The position numbers and the translations under genes were made by a program. From contig CAYWYR010000008.1 of the NCBI GenBank assembly GCA_964462685.1, positions 62,001 through 126,000 on the forward strand: 64,000 nucleotides of DNA, given 5' to 3'. The notes below the pieces were generated by a model. It was not told where the DNA came from. It did not search any database and was given only the letters and a program-made list of their open reading frames with translations. How positions within the stretch are numbered: the first letter of the stretch is position 1; every line of letters begins with the position of its first letter. Source of the DNA: CAYWYR01 sp964462685. Lineage in GTDB: Bacteria; Bacteroidota; Ignavibacteria; Kapaibacteriales; UBA2268. This document shows positions 27,330-36,599 of this stretch, piece after piece.

Positions 27330-27860
27330 ATGAGGAAGAATTTTTTCACGATGGCATTAGCGGTAATAGCTATGGCATTCATGGGTTCGACAGACGCTGA
27401 GGCGCAACTGCCAGAGGGCAACATAGGCGTAGGGGCATCAATAGGTGCTAACGATACTGGCGCTCAGATTTTCTATGCACTTGAGGAAAACATGGATATT
27501 GCCTTGACTTTAGGCTATTCATCAAAAACCCCTGACGGCGGAGATGCGGCAGATGTACTGAACATTGGACTTCAATACAGATATTTGTTCTTAGAACCTG
27601 CTAATACTATCGATCCTTACTTGTCAGTAGGTTTGATTTATGGTACTAATGCAAATGAAGGAGATGATTACAACACACTCTTCATTCAAGCGGCTTATGG
27701 ACTTCAAGCTGAATTAGTCAAAAACGTTTATCTCTTCGCTCAGATAGGACTTGGTTTCGGAATGGAAAATTCTGTTAACATCAGCGATGAGGACATTACT
27801 AATACAGAGATCAACTTTGGTGGCTCTCGCTTAGGCGCTATCATATATATGCAAGACTAA
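27330..27860 (+). CDS. Small outer-membrane beta-barrel protein
   Basis: The start at 27330 gives a signal peptide MRKNFFTMALAVIAMAFMGS ending in DAEA; an in-frame ATG 28 codons earlier would hide it. The 176-residue product alternates polar and hydrophobic residues in short strands (IGVGASIGANDTG, QYRYLFLEP, DPYLSVGLIYG) and ends in GGSRLGAIIYMQD, the terminal strand pattern of an eight-stranded barrel. It has a paralog 200 bp downstream. The function is not known; small barrels of this kind act as pores, adhesins or envelope stabilisers. Confidence 0.75.
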   Translation: MRKNFFTMALAVIAMAFMGSTDAEAQLPEGNIGVGASIGANDTGAQIFYALEENMDIALTLGYSSKTPDGGDAADVLNIGLQYRYLFLEPANTIDPYLSVGLIYGTNANEGDDYNTLFIQAAYGLQAELVKNVYLFAQIGLGFGMENSVNISDEDITNTEINFGGSRLGAIIYMQD

Positions 27861-27893
27861 ATCTATATCTAAAATTTAGTTGCCTCTTTTATC

Positions 27894-27922
27894 AGCCGCT
27901 TATATCAATAAGCGGCTTCTTT
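27894..27922 (+). terminator. Strong intrinsic terminator
   Basis: A perfect 10-bp stem (27894-27903 with 27908-27917, loop ATCA) is followed by TCTTTTATTT. It ends the first barrel gene. Confidence 0.85.
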
Positions 27923-28064
27923 TATTTATATAGCAACAGTAACAATCACAACCGTTATTATTTATTAATTATACAATTATTATTTCTACTTGACGTGTTT
28001 GTTTATACAATTAAGATAAAGGTTTATATAAACCTATTATTAATAACAACCAAGAGGTTTAGAA

Positions 28065-28643
28065 ATGAAGAGAAGTATATTCTCAATAACAATAGCGGCT
28101 GTAATGGCCATATTTTCAGTTACTGATTCAGATGCACAGGTTAAGGAAGGACTATTCGGTATAGGTGCTAATTTCAGTACCGATAATCAGATGGCATCGC
28201 TTTACTACGCGGCCGATCCCCAGTTTGACTTAGCGCTTATGTTCGGTTTCAACCAATACAATGAAGATGGTGAAGATGCGATAAATGCATTTACAACAGG
28301 CTTTCAATTCAGATATATATTAGATGAAGGGGACAGTAAAGTGGATCCGTATCTAGCACTTATGGCTCAGTATTCAATTGATGACCAGTTTATGAATACA
28401 GGTTTGGACAACAGAGCTGGAGAAGATTTTACATCACTCGGCTTTGGCGCAGCTTTCGGTGCTCAGGCAGAACTCACAGATAATTTTTATCTTACTGCAC
28501 AAATAGGGGTAATGTATGAACTACAGGGATACGTTGATTCAGATAGGGTAGACAATAATGACGGTCCAGATATCGAAGATGTTAAAGCCACAGAACTCAA
28601 CCTCGGCGGTTCAAGAATCGGCGCGATTTGGTATTTCGATTAA
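28065..28643 (+). CDS. Small outer-membrane beta-barrel protein, paralog
   Basis: A 192-residue paralog of the upstream gene with the same plan: signal peptide ending SDAQ, strands such as LFGIGANFSTDNQ and FRYILDEGDSKVDPYLAL, and the same terminal GGSRIGAIWYFD. It has an insertion in the last third (YVDSDRVDNNDGPDIED), probably an extracellular loop. The two genes are separated by a terminator and so are regulated separately. Function is unknown beyond an outer-membrane barrel. Confidence 0.75.
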   Translation: MKRSIFSITIAAVMAIFSVTDSDAQVKEGLFGIGANFSTDNQMASLYYAADPQFDLALMFGFNQYNEDGEDAINAFTTGFQFRYILDEGDSKVDPYLALMAQYSIDDQFMNTGLDNRAGEDFTSLGFGAAFGAQAELTDNFYLTAQIGVMYELQGYVDSDRVDNNDGPDIEDVKATELNLGGSRIGAIWYFD

Positions 28644-28693
28644 TAACTACATACATACTTGAGAGTTAAATCTTAAGAAAAGCTTAAAGCAAA

Positions 28694-28728
28694 AGCCGAT
28701 AGGGTACATACCCTGTCGGCTATTTTTT
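28694..28728. terminator. Bidirectional terminator
   Basis: A long stem (28694-28704 pairing with 28711-28721, inner GGG/CCC) has a T run on the plus side and TTTTGCTTT on the minus side. It serves the second barrel gene and the convergent CotH gene. Confidence 0.75.
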
Positions 28729-31056
28729 TATGAAGTTATGGTATTCCGTTAACCGACTGCCGCTATTACTTTTATAATGAAGCTTAACTATATAAAATCC
28801 AGAAATCAAGTTAGATAAATTAATATTAACGGCATTGCCTACCGGTATAATATTACCCGACCAGGCCGCATTACCTATCGAGTTAAAAATTTCGATATCG
28901 ACATCGCCTAAAGCAGCTTCGCCAAGAATAATATTGATATTATCGAATGCAGGGTTTGGGTACAGGCTTTTAACAGATCGCGAGGTATTGGAGTGTGGAT
29001 CTTCTTGTACCGATAAAAGTACGCAATCCTCCAAAGGTTCTATCTCTGGATATTGGTTCTGCAGATGCTGAAGAGCAAAACAAGAGCGTATGTCAAAGAA
29101 ATCTTTTACTTTCTCTACATTCTCTCTCCACTCTTCAATGTTTTCAAAATGACCCCATCGCGCGATATGCATTTCCATCTCTGGCTCTAAAACCGCTGCC
29201 AATGAGTCAATATGGTTTTGGGTATCATCTATTATGAACAACTCACCTAATGCTTTTTCATACATTCTATAATAATCAAGTCTTATCTCTGGATTAGATA
29301 GGATTCTCCTGAAAATTAAAGTAGAAGCTGGTCGGTTTGGCCAAGTAACAGTCGTATCGGTATTATTAATATGCTTCTGCATATCTAAATCCGCACTGTT
29401 GATACCAGCATCAAAATCAAATGGTAGCCACCTGAATTTGATATCCGCACTATCAGAGTTCCAGAATTTTATATTAGCACTTGGCCAATCATAATTAGCA
29501 AGATATGTTTCTAAAATCGTGTAATTTAAAAAATTGTTGATATCGATATATTCGGAAAGCTGATCTGGAAACAACGGGCTTTCTGTTTCCGCTATTTCCA
29601 ACCAATCCATAAACTTTTGATAGGAGGCGTTTGATCCGTTGTCAACTTCAACTAAGTAACTGCTAAGAAGGTTTATATTATCTTCTTTAATATCATATTC
29701 TCCCGATAGAAATTCTTCATCAAACCTTTCTTCCAATAGTTGAACGCCCCAGTACTCACCGTTAATAAAGACATTTACATATTTATCACTATAGTAATCA
29801 AGATTTAACTTTTTTGCTAGATATTGTGTAACTGTGTTTCTTATTGTGGTACTTTCCCTGCCCCATTCTCCCATGGATGTTTTAAGTACTATTCTTTTAT
29901 AGTCTTCTTTCCTGTTTGGGTTTATCAATTCTTTTGGGAAATCTTCGGAACCGTAATCATTTCGTGCGTAGAGCCTCAGTGACTTTTGAGCGGCCCCCCT
30001 CGTCAGGCCTCCGTGGATACGGAGTCCGATATCGGTGTGGAATTCTTTTGTTCCATTGATATAATAAGTGAAAGATCCTTCTCTTTCCCAGCTTCTGCCC
30101 CTAGCGAAATAATTACCAGACCAGTTTACATTATCGGGATTGAAAAATCTGCCAGGATGGTATATACCGGTTTCATGATCGAAAAAATCTTCCTCATCTA
30201 TTTTTATAGATACAGAATTAAGATCGCTTTTGAAGCCTACAAAAAAATAGTATTCGAAAGTATCTATGACAATATCATTATAGTATTGTACAATCCTGAT
30301 AATATCAGCTTTATAAACATCAGAAGAGGGTTTTTTCCATTCTGGAAACGGCATTTCCTCATTCGGGGTTGTTGGTATATAAGAGATACCGGTTTCTTTG
30401 TCAGCGAATTGCTTCTGAACCAACAGACCGTTAATCGGAAAAGGTTCTTCTCCTTCCCCTGATATTACTTGAAGCGAGTACCCCTCCGGTACTTCAGCTT
30501 TGAACAATATCTCATCGTCATAAAAGCCGGGTTCATGGCTTAGCTCTATTTCTGCTGAAAAAATATTTCTCCGCCCGGGGGTAGGTTTGTTCAGTTTAAT
30601 AAAGTCCCCAATGCCGTCAGGCATCCGGCCGTATGCCTGGTCGGTATCCAGCTCCGGCAATTCCAGTACTTCGTAGGCTGTACCGTTTTTGTAAAGAGTA
30701 ATCGTTTCTCCGCCAGAACTTAGCCTGAAAGGTAAACCGATGAACGGTGGTTCCATCAAGGTATCATCGCTGGCTAAAAACAATATCACGCTTTGAGCCG
30801 CGACAATCGTATCGGGCAGGGTGTAGGGACTCTCCAGGCTTTCGTCGGCTATGGAGTAATCCGATAGCTGTACAGGCTGATCGGAACTGTTGTAAAGCTC
30901 TATCCAGTCTCCATCGTATGATATACCGTCGATATAGTCGATATCAGAGCTGGTGAGAGCCTCATTGATACTGATCTGCCCATATCCTATAGTTGCTGAA
31001 AGCAATAACAGTATAGTCAGCATCAACTGATTTGGGACCGATATAGAATTAATCAT
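28720..31056 (-). CDS. Secreted CotH-like protein with lamin-tail domain and T9SS sorting domain
   Basis: The 778-residue protein has a signal peptide (start ATG 31056 or 31023), a lamin-tail domain (about 27-140, ISINEALTSSDID, GDWIELYNSSDQPVQLSDYS), an intermediate region and a CotH core with RIHGGLTRGAAQKSLRLYAR, VNVFINGEYWGVQLLEERFD and RWLPFDFDAGIN. CotH proteins are atypical kinases that phosphorylate spore-coat proteins, but in this group they are common on the surface and the activity is untested. The last 80 residues (SLYPNPAFDNINI to HNFIKK) are a T9SS type A sorting domain, so the protein should be exported and surface-anchored. Its likely partner is unknown. Confidence 0.9.
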   Translation of the reverse strand: MINSISVPNQLMLTILLLLSATIGYGQISINEALTSSDIDYIDGISYDGDWIELYNSSDQPVQLSDYSIADESLESPYTLPDTIVAAQSVILFLASDDTLMEPPFIGLPFRLSSGGETITLYKNGTAYEVLELPELDTDQAYGRMPDGIGDFIKLNKPTPGRRNIFSAEIELSHEPGFYDDEILFKAEVPEGYSLQVISGEGEEPFPINGLLVQKQFADKETGISYIPTTPNEEMPFPEWKKPSSDVYKADIIRIVQYYNDIVIDTFEYYFFVGFKSDLNSVSIKIDEEDFFDHETGIYHPGRFFNPDNVNWSGNYFARGRSWEREGSFTYYINGTKEFHTDIGLRIHGGLTRGAAQKSLRLYARNDYGSEDFPKELINPNRKEDYKRIVLKTSMGEWGRESTTIRNTVTQYLAKKLNLDYYSDKYVNVFINGEYWGVQLLEERFDEEFLSGEYDIKEDNINLLSSYLVEVDNGSNASYQKFMDWLEIAETESPLFPDQLSEYIDINNFLNYTILETYLANYDWPSANIKFWNSDSADIKFRWLPFDFDAGINSADLDMQKHINNTDTTVTWPNRPASTLIFRRILSNPEIRLDYYRMYEKALGELFIIDDTQNHIDSLAAVLEPEMEMHIARWGHFENIEEWRENVEKVKDFFDIRSCFALQHLQNQYPEIEPLEDCVLLSVQEDPHSNTSRSVKSLYPNPAFDNINIILGEAALGDVDIEIFNSIGNAAWSGNIIPVGNAVNINLSNLISGFYIVKLHYKSNSGSRLTEYHNFIKK

Positions 31057-31156
31057 TGAATTAGGAGAATATTTACGCTATAATTATAAGTCACGCGATA
31101 AAGCGTATTCGTTACAATTTAATGAAAATATTATCCATTCGCATAATAAACACTTA

Positions 31157-31182
31157 AATCGATCAGTTCAATCGATCAGTTC
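31157..31182. repeat. Tandem 13-bp duplication over the 3' end of the kinase gene
   Basis: AATCGATCAGTTC occurs twice head to tail (31157-31169 and 31170-31182). The kinase stop codon (31176-31178) lies in the second copy; the duplication does not change the reading frame. Confidence 0.7.
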
Positions 31183-33005
31183 ACTAGTATATCCGAGGAG
31201 AGCGGAAGAGAGAATGTAAATACACATCCTTTTCCAAGTTCGGAATCGCATTTTACATTTCCTCCCATCATCTCGGTGAGCTTTTTAGTTATAGACAGCC
31301 CGAGCCCTGTAGAGTGCTCACCACCTGTGGGTTGTGGCGTAAGCCTGGAGAACTTATTGAAAAGTTTAGCCTGATCGCTCTCCGATAATCCAGGGCCTTC
31401 ATCCTTCACAGACACCATACCTATTGAGTTATCTGAATCGGTAGATATTTTAATATTTATATGTGAGTTATGAGGAGAGTACTTTACGGCATTGGAGATC
31501 AAATTATCCAAGACCTGCAATGATAATCCACTATCTCCATACATAAATATTGGGTGTGTAGGCTTTTCAACTTTAATTGAAATACCCTTTTCTTTGGCTC
31601 TGTGTTCATAACTAGTCACTACCGAATCCACTATCGAACCCGTATCGAAATTGTCATAACTTACCTTCACTTTACCCTGTTCAACAGCATTGGCATCCAA
31701 CAGGTTTTTTATGAGATCAAACATTCTAGCGGAGGAAGTAAGGATATCAGCAGAGAATTCGGATACTTCGTTTTTTGTCAGTGATGTATCAGTTTTCATG
31801 AGTTGAGCTGCCATTTTGATACTTTGCAGTGGGTTTTTCAAATCGTGTGAAACAATACCTAAAAACTCGTTTTTCTCTACAAGTAATGCTTCAAGATCAT
31901 TGTTCTGCTTAAATAGAATAAGATTATTCTGCTCTATCTCCTTGCTTTGTTGTTTAAGCAAAGCTTGCTGTTTCATGATCTCATCATTTAACATTTTTAG
32001 CTGTTGATTGCTATCCATCAATTCATCTGTTCTCTGCTTTATCTGGGTTACCATTTTCTGAAAACTGGCCGAAAGCTCCTCAACTTCATCACGGGTATTG
32101 GTATTTTTAACCTGAACGTTAAGATTTCCGCTGGCAAGTTGATTGGCAGCATCTTTCAGGTCTGATATCGGTTTGGATATACGGCGGGACATCCATAGGC
32201 TAAGAATAATAGAGACAACCAAAACCGAACCCATTACAGAGAAAATAAAGAACTGAGCGATTTCAGCTTTTTGGGATTTCTTACTGTTCAGCTCCATACC
32301 CATAGCCATAAGGTTGGTATTCATTTCGTTCAGCTCTTCGTATCTGGTATTGATCAGCTGGCTCACATCAGATAGTTTTAGGAAGCCTACTGTATATAAT
32401 GCGATATCTTCAAGAAGCCTTTTCTTCATCTCACCTCTGAGCTGAGACATCTGAATTGTCTCTTCCAGCCTTTTGGCTATGCTCTTGACAGAATCAATAT
32501 ATTTGCTGTCGCCTCTCATGATAAAGTCCTTCTCGCGGCGGCGCAGCTCCAGAGCCAATATCTGGGCTTGGGTCAGCCCCTCATCTTTTACTATTTTCTG
32601 CAGATTATGAATCCTCTCTCTAAAATCACCTTCCATCCCAGAGTCCTCATCTATCCCTCGTTTGATACAAAGCTGGATAAGATCTTCAAATTTATCAAAG
32701 AAGGCATTTACGGAACGCTCTAATTCTTCAAGGTCTTCATCATCGTTGAAATAATCTATATCCTTGTTGATAGCGATACGGCTAGCGTTTATAGAGTCTA
32801 TCTGGTTAATATTGCCTCTGAACTGGAAATCATTCAGCCTGCGCTGGGCATCGAGCAGCTGCAACTGAATATCCTTAGCTATAGACTGCTGCTTGAGCTT
32901 CCATTGAACATAAACAGAAGAGAGAAGAATAAGAACCGCACCGGCAATGATGAACGCCGATATAGAGAGAATCTTTGAAAAAAGGGTTGTTTTCTTAAAT
33001 ACCAT
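31176..33005 (-). CDS. Membrane sensor histidine kinase
   Basis: A 609-residue two-component sensor. Two membrane helices (about 10-32 and 245-268) bracket a periplasmic, helical, highly charged sensor region. HAMP follows (about 270-322), then a coiled-coil stretch rich in Gln/Leu and the kinase core: FLGIVSHDLKNPLQS (phosphorylated His near 387), NLISNAVKYSP (N box), DEGPGLSES (G1) and GEHSTGLGLSITKKL (G2), ending in a regular HATPase. No response regulator lies nearby, so it is an orphan whose partner is elsewhere. The ligand cannot be read from the sequence; the coil-like sensor resembles those that sense envelope stress. Confidence 0.95.
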   Translation of the reverse strand: MVFKKTTLFSKILSISAFIIAGAVLILLSSVYVQWKLKQQSIAKDIQLQLLDAQRRLNDFQFRGNINQIDSINASRIAINKDIDYFNDDEDLEELERSVNAFFDKFEDLIQLCIKRGIDEDSGMEGDFRERIHNLQKIVKDEGLTQAQILALELRRREKDFIMRGDSKYIDSVKSIAKRLEETIQMSQLRGEMKKRLLEDIALYTVGFLKLSDVSQLINTRYEELNEMNTNLMAMGMELNSKKSQKAEIAQFFIFSVMGSVLVVSIILSLWMSRRISKPISDLKDAANQLASGNLNVQVKNTNTRDEVEELSASFQKMVTQIKQRTDELMDSNQQLKMLNDEIMKQQALLKQQSKEIEQNNLILFKQNNDLEALLVEKNEFLGIVSHDLKNPLQSIKMAAQLMKTDTSLTKNEVSEFSADILTSSARMFDLIKNLLDANAVEQGKVKVSYDNFDTGSIVDSVVTSYEHRAKEKGISIKVEKPTHPIFMYGDSGLSLQVLDNLISNAVKYSPHNSHINIKISTDSDNSIGMVSVKDEGPGLSESDQAKLFNKFSRLTPQPTGGEHSTGLGLSITKKLTEMMGGNVKCDSELGKGCVFTFSLPLSSDILVN

Positions 33006-33038
33006 ATAGTTACGGAGTTAAATTGTATTGATATGGAT

Positions 33039-33046
33039 CAAATATA
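33039..33046 (-). promoter_or_regulatory. Candidate -7 box for the kinase gene
   Basis: On the minus strand TATATTTG matches TAnnTTTG, 34 bp before the kinase start. No good -33 TTG is visible. Confidence 0.35.
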
Positions 33047-33178
33047 CAATTCTACTGTTAAGGTTTAATAAAGAATACGATTGATTCTAATCAAAATGTA
33101 AATGAACAGAAGATAATAGTATTTTCACTTTTCTGAAAAAAAATGATCTATTTACTCGTTAACTTAAGTCATAAGCCG

Positions 33179-33186
33179 TAGTTTTG
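33179..33186 (+). promoter_or_regulatory. Candidate -7 box for ppa
   Basis: TAGTTTTG matches TAnnTTTG, 33 bp before the ppa start, divergent from the kinase promoter. Confidence 0.4.
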
Positions 33187-33218
33187 CGTTCATTAAAAAG
33201 CAGCATTAAGAAAATACT

Positions 33219-33779
33219 ATGAACAACACAGATATAAGAAACGGCAAATACTTCAACCCATGGCATAATGTTGACCCAGGTGAAAGGGGAACAGGCCTGG
33301 TAAACGGGATAATAGAGATACCTCGTGGAAACCGAGCTAAATACGAACTTGATAAAGAAAGCGGGCTGATAAAACTCGACAGAGTCCTTTATTCCTCGGT
33401 TTACTACCCCTCGAATTATGGTTTTATCCCACAGACATACTGCGAGGACAAAGATCCGCTTGATATACTCGTGATATCCCAGATAGAGGTAGTACCGATG
33501 TGCCTAGTGCCCTCAAGGGTAATCGGTGTAATGCGAATGCTTGACGGCGGCGAGGCTGACGATAAGATAATTGCCGTAGCTACAGGTGACAAAAGCGTAT
33601 CAAGATTTGAGGATATTTCCGAACTACCGGATTACTACCTTAACGAACTAAGAAGCTTTTTTGAGGACTACAAAAAACTCGAAAACAAGGAAGTATCTGT
33701 TGAGGAATTTCAGGATAAGGAAACAGCGATTAAAATCTTGGATGATTGCTATGATATGTATGAAGAAAAATTCAGATAA
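33219..33779 (+). CDS. ppa: Inorganic pyrophosphatase
   Basis: This soluble family I pyrophosphatase splits PPi to two phosphates and pulls biosynthetic reactions forward. The 186 residues include the conserved EIPRGNRAKYELDKESG, SSVYYPSNYGFIPQT and the metal-binding CEDKDPLDILV (DxDPxD), with the later Asp/Lys residues of the active site in GGEADDKIIAV. Length fits the bacterial hexameric form. It is transcribed alone, divergent from the kinase, and ends at a hairpin. Confidence 0.97.
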   Translation: MNNTDIRNGKYFNPWHNVDPGERGTGLVNGIIEIPRGNRAKYELDKESGLIKLDRVLYSSVYYPSNYGFIPQTYCEDKDPLDILVISQIEVVPMCLVPSRVIGVMRMLDGGEADDKIIAVATGDKSVSRFEDISELPDYYLNELRSFFEDYKKLENKEVSVEEFQDKETAIKILDDCYDMYEEKFR

Positions 33780-33810
33780 GATACATCTCTCTGATATAGT
33801 TTACTACACA

Positions 33811-33847
33811 AAAAAAGCGGTTCTATTAAAATAGTGCCGCTTTTTTT
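33811..33847. terminator. Bidirectional terminator
   Basis: AAAAAAGCGG (33811-33820) pairs with CCGCTTTTTT, with a short inner stem CTATT/ATAG. It serves ppa and the convergent Kelch gene. Confidence 0.75.
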
Positions 33848-33873
33848 ATTATTCTATTCAGGATGTACAGATA

Positions 33874-35115
33874 TTATCTCTTAATCAGTATATCCTGGTA
33901 TGTATCACCCGATACGTCCTTGGCAGTAACGATATATTGGCCCGCGGATAATCCACTGATATTTACATCGCTGAACATACCTGAATCCGAACCTATTACG
34001 GTTTTGCCGTTCATATCTGTAATAGTATATGATACAAGCTCAATACCGCTGCCGAAGCTGAATACATCACTAGCGGGATTTGGCCATACTCCAGCACTTG
34101 CCACTCTGTCTTCATCAACGGATGACGGTACCAGATTGACATACCACATGTCCTTTCTTAGGTCAAAGTTTTGTTTATTACTACCTATATGTGCCCTGCC
34201 GCCTACAATATAGAGCCTTCCCTGCAATAAGAAGCTGCCCGGAGCCCATCTGCCTGTACCAGGGTGAGGCGGTAATTCGGACCAGCTATCAGTCTGTGGG
34301 TCATATTCCCAAAATTCACCCCTATCAAAATTTTGGTGGTCATAACCCTGTCCACTTACTACATAGCCCTTACCTCGGAAAGCAGTCTGTTGGCCAGCAA
34401 CGCGGGGCTCTCCCGGAAAGTCTTGCATTTTAGTCCACTCTGTACTAACGCCTGGGGTCCATTTATGCCAGTCACGATAAATGGGAGTTGTTAACCCATT
34501 CCATACCTCTTGTACACTACCGTGTCCTAGCCCTACATATACATCCCCATCTATACCAAAGTAGAAAGGATGGTGACGATTATTTCCAACTGGATCCGCT
34601 ATTTCTTCCCATGTATCAGTAGATATCTGATACTGCCAAAAATCATTTTTATTTCCTGATTGGTCATTTCCAAAGCCAACCACGATATAATCACCTTCGG
34701 CAACAAAGGCAGGGTGCGTACGACCTTCACAAGGGCAGGGGGTAAGCTCTCGCCATTGTTCAGTCTCAGGGTCAAACTCCCATAAGTCATTAAAGTATTG
34801 CTGGCCAACACCGAAACCTAAGTAGGCCTTTCCAGATGCAGTATCACCATAAGCAAGCCCACGAGCTGCACCGGGAAAATCTGGCAGCTTTTCCCAACTA
34901 TCTGCACTTGGATCATATTTATAGAAGTCTCTATATAATAAATTATTAGCATCAACCCCTGTAGCCATATATCCATAGCCGTTTATGGAAAAAGTAACAG
35001 GGTGGTGCCTTTCTGGTGGATTACCGATGAAGTCCGCGGCCTGCACCCAACTTTGCGCATTCATGGCTAGAGTAGAGGCAATAGCTACTATTATCAAAGT
35101 ATATATTTTATACAT
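33874..35115 (-). CDS. Secreted Kelch-repeat protein with T9SS sorting domain
   Basis: The 413-residue protein has a signal peptide ending MNAQ and Kelch-type propeller repeats: short modules with GYGYMATGVD, RDFYKYDPSADSWEKLPDFP, NDLWEFDPETEQWREL and GEFWEYDPQTDSWSELPPHP. These blades form a beta-propeller that binds proteins or sugars. The last 75 residues (GVWPNPASDVF to DILIKR) are a T9SS type A sorting domain, so it should be exported to the surface or medium. It is convergent with ppa. The ligand is unknown; enzymes such as galactose oxidase share the fold but no catalytic residues are evident here. Confidence 0.9.
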   Translation of the reverse strand: MYKIYTLIIVAIASTLAMNAQSWVQAADFIGNPPERHHPVTFSINGYGYMATGVDANNLLYRDFYKYDPSADSWEKLPDFPGAARGLAYGDTASGKAYLGFGVGQQYFNDLWEFDPETEQWRELTPCPCEGRTHPAFVAEGDYIVVGFGNDQSGNKNDFWQYQISTDTWEEIADPVGNNRHHPFYFGIDGDVYVGLGHGSVQEVWNGLTTPIYRDWHKWTPGVSTEWTKMQDFPGEPRVAGQQTAFRGKGYVVSGQGYDHQNFDRGEFWEYDPQTDSWSELPPHPGTGRWAPGSFLLQGRLYIVGGRAHIGSNKQNFDLRKDMWYVNLVPSSVDEDRVASAGVWPNPASDVFSFGSGIELVSYTITDMNGKTVIGSDSGMFSDVNISGLSAGQYIVTAKDVSGDTYQDILIKR

Positions 35116-35244
35116 TTTATCCTTTATTATTTTAAGATTAACTCAAACTTAACACTTTTTTATAGCAATAGTTACGAAAACAAATACTATTCACAGCCGT
35201 TTCATGTGGCAACACTTGCTTCATAATCTTAACTGAGAACAACA

Positions 35245-35661
35245 ATGAAATCATTATCACTTATTTTTAGTTTTTTATGCATTTCCTACAATTGTTTTAC
35301 TGCCGATATCACCCTGTTAATCAAAAATATTGACGAAGTTAAAGGGGATGTAGCTTTTGCTATTTACCAAGAAGGCGATTGGCTAAACGAAAAAAAGTAC
35401 AGTTATTCGGTTCGGGAAAAAGTAACTGGTAAAACCATGAAACTGATAGTAAAAGACGTAAAGCCTGGAACTTATGGCGTTGCGGGCTATCATGATACGA
35501 ACCTTAGCAAGAATCTTGACAAAAACTTTATCGGAATGCCAAAAGAGCAGGTCGGATTTTCAAACGGGGCTACTATCGGGCTGGGTGCACCCGATTTTGA
35601 TGATGCTATTATAAAGGTAACAGAAGGCGGAAAAAACGAGTTTGTTATCGAGTTTGATTGA
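35245..35661 (+). CDS. Secreted DUF2141-family protein
   Basis: A 138-residue protein with a signal peptide (MKSLSLIFSFLCISYNCFTA). The DUF2141 (PF09912) pattern is clear: VKGDVAFAIYQEGDWL, the central GTYGVAGYHDTNLSKNLDKN, and GMPKEQVGFSNGATIGLGAPDFDDA. The family is periplasmic or secreted; its biochemical role is not established. It stands alone, followed by the first dispersed repeat. Confidence 0.88.
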   Translation: MKSLSLIFSFLCISYNCFTADITLLIKNIDEVKGDVAFAIYQEGDWLNEKKYSYSVREKVTGKTMKLIVKDVKPGTYGVAGYHDTNLSKNLDKNFIGMPKEQVGFSNGATIGLGAPDFDDAIIKVTEGGKNEFVIEFD

Positions 35662-35699
35662 TCCTAAAATGATCTTATGCAGCTAATGGGGCTATAATG

Positions 35700-35920
35700 T
35701 CATATCAACCAAAGGTCATGTCATACCTTAGTGTCACACTGAGCCTGTTGAAGTGCTTGTCGAGTATTTGGCGTCTGAGATTCTTCGCTGCGCTCTGAAT
35801 GACATGGCTTTGCCTTGGCCTCTGGCTAGCTTAGGGTGGTGGGACTACTAATCGCTTTCTTTTCGAGTAGCACTAACGAAACGGTTCCCAACCCCTCATC
35901 CGAAGTCATGTCATAATGTG
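35700..35920. repeat. Composite dispersed repeat, copy A
   Basis: This gene-free stretch carries the shared modules of the composite repeat family: a GTGTCACACTGAGC module (from 35731), the hairpin core at 35777-35803 (TTCTTCGCTGCGCTC inside) and part of the TCGCTTTC-start module (35850 onward). It is one of five copies in the window. I see no coding region here. Confidence 0.75.
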
Positions 35921-35995
35921 CCCGTCAAAGTGATAGTAAATGTCAGGTAAAACGAGTGGAGCTTTTGGTATATATTTATCTCGATATTTCATAAA

Positions 35996-36367
35996 CTAAG
36001 GAACATATATAATAACATTCTCATCTTCTAGCTTGGAAAAGCCTAAGTCAGCAGTAAGAAGAGGTATATCTAATGATGTAGCGGTTGCTGAGATAATAGC
36101 GTCTGGTAATTTAAGACCCGATTTAATCCGTGCTTCAATAGCGAGTTCTTTAATATTCTCTGATATATTGACAATCTGAATTCTACTTATCAAACTCTTA
36201 ATCAAAATATTATCATCATCGCTGAGAAACCTGTGCGACAATAGCTCCATCTCTGTTATTATGGATGCCACTGGCCTATGAGTGGTAAACACGTCTATTA
36301 TATGAGCATCACCTTGCAGAAAATAAAGTTAGATATTCGTATCTACTAAAAGCCTATCCCCATTCAT
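35996..36367 (-). pseudogene. vapC: VapC-type PIN toxin gene with an in-frame stop at codon 13
   Basis: From the ATG at 36367 the reading frame gives MNGDRLLVDTNI, then TAA, then LYFLQGDAHIIDVF and the rest of a PIN domain to 35996. The PIN acidic residues can be seen: VDTN (Asp9), the Glu of ITEMELL, LPDAII and LTADLGFSKL. A single change TTA to TAA would explain the stop, since LLYFL is expected there. It overlaps vapB by 14 bp, the usual arrangement. The toxin (a ribonuclease) is therefore probably silent unless there is read-through or an assembly error. A GTG at 36292 could start a 98-residue fragment without the first Asp. Confidence 0.7.
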
Positions 36368-36518
36368 CCCTGACCTCTTTCTGGAATTGAACTGGATTTA
36401 TTTTAGATTTCATTTTCCCAGCCAACTCCAATAGTTCTACTTTATCAGCCTCCCGTTTAGAGTAAGCTTTCTTGATAGCTTTAGCAGGTGAAGTCCCCTT
36501 TTTTATCTTAGTTGCCAT
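36354..36518 (-). CDS. vapB: VapB-like antitoxin
   Basis: A 54-residue, strongly basic then acidic protein beginning MATKIKKGTSPAKAIKKAYS. The start at 36518 has a perfect AAGGAGG; a longer frame beginning at 36569 has none. It lies upstream of and overlaps a PIN-domain gene, so it is the antitoxin of a VapBC pair, with the C-terminal part (VQFQKEVRDEW) expected to wrap the toxin. The N-terminal Lys-rich segment is not a typical MazE/AbrB or Arc fold, so family assignment rests on context. If the toxin is silent the antitoxin may be decaying. Confidence 0.6.
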   Translation of the reverse strand: MATKIKKGTSPAKAIKKAYSKREADKVELLELAGKMKSKINPVQFQKEVRDEWG

Positions 36519-36599
36519 AAATATCCTCCTTGCATTTCTTAACGATGGTATAATGAGTATGTTTAACACTTATTATAATCGTAGCGCCGTAATATATTA

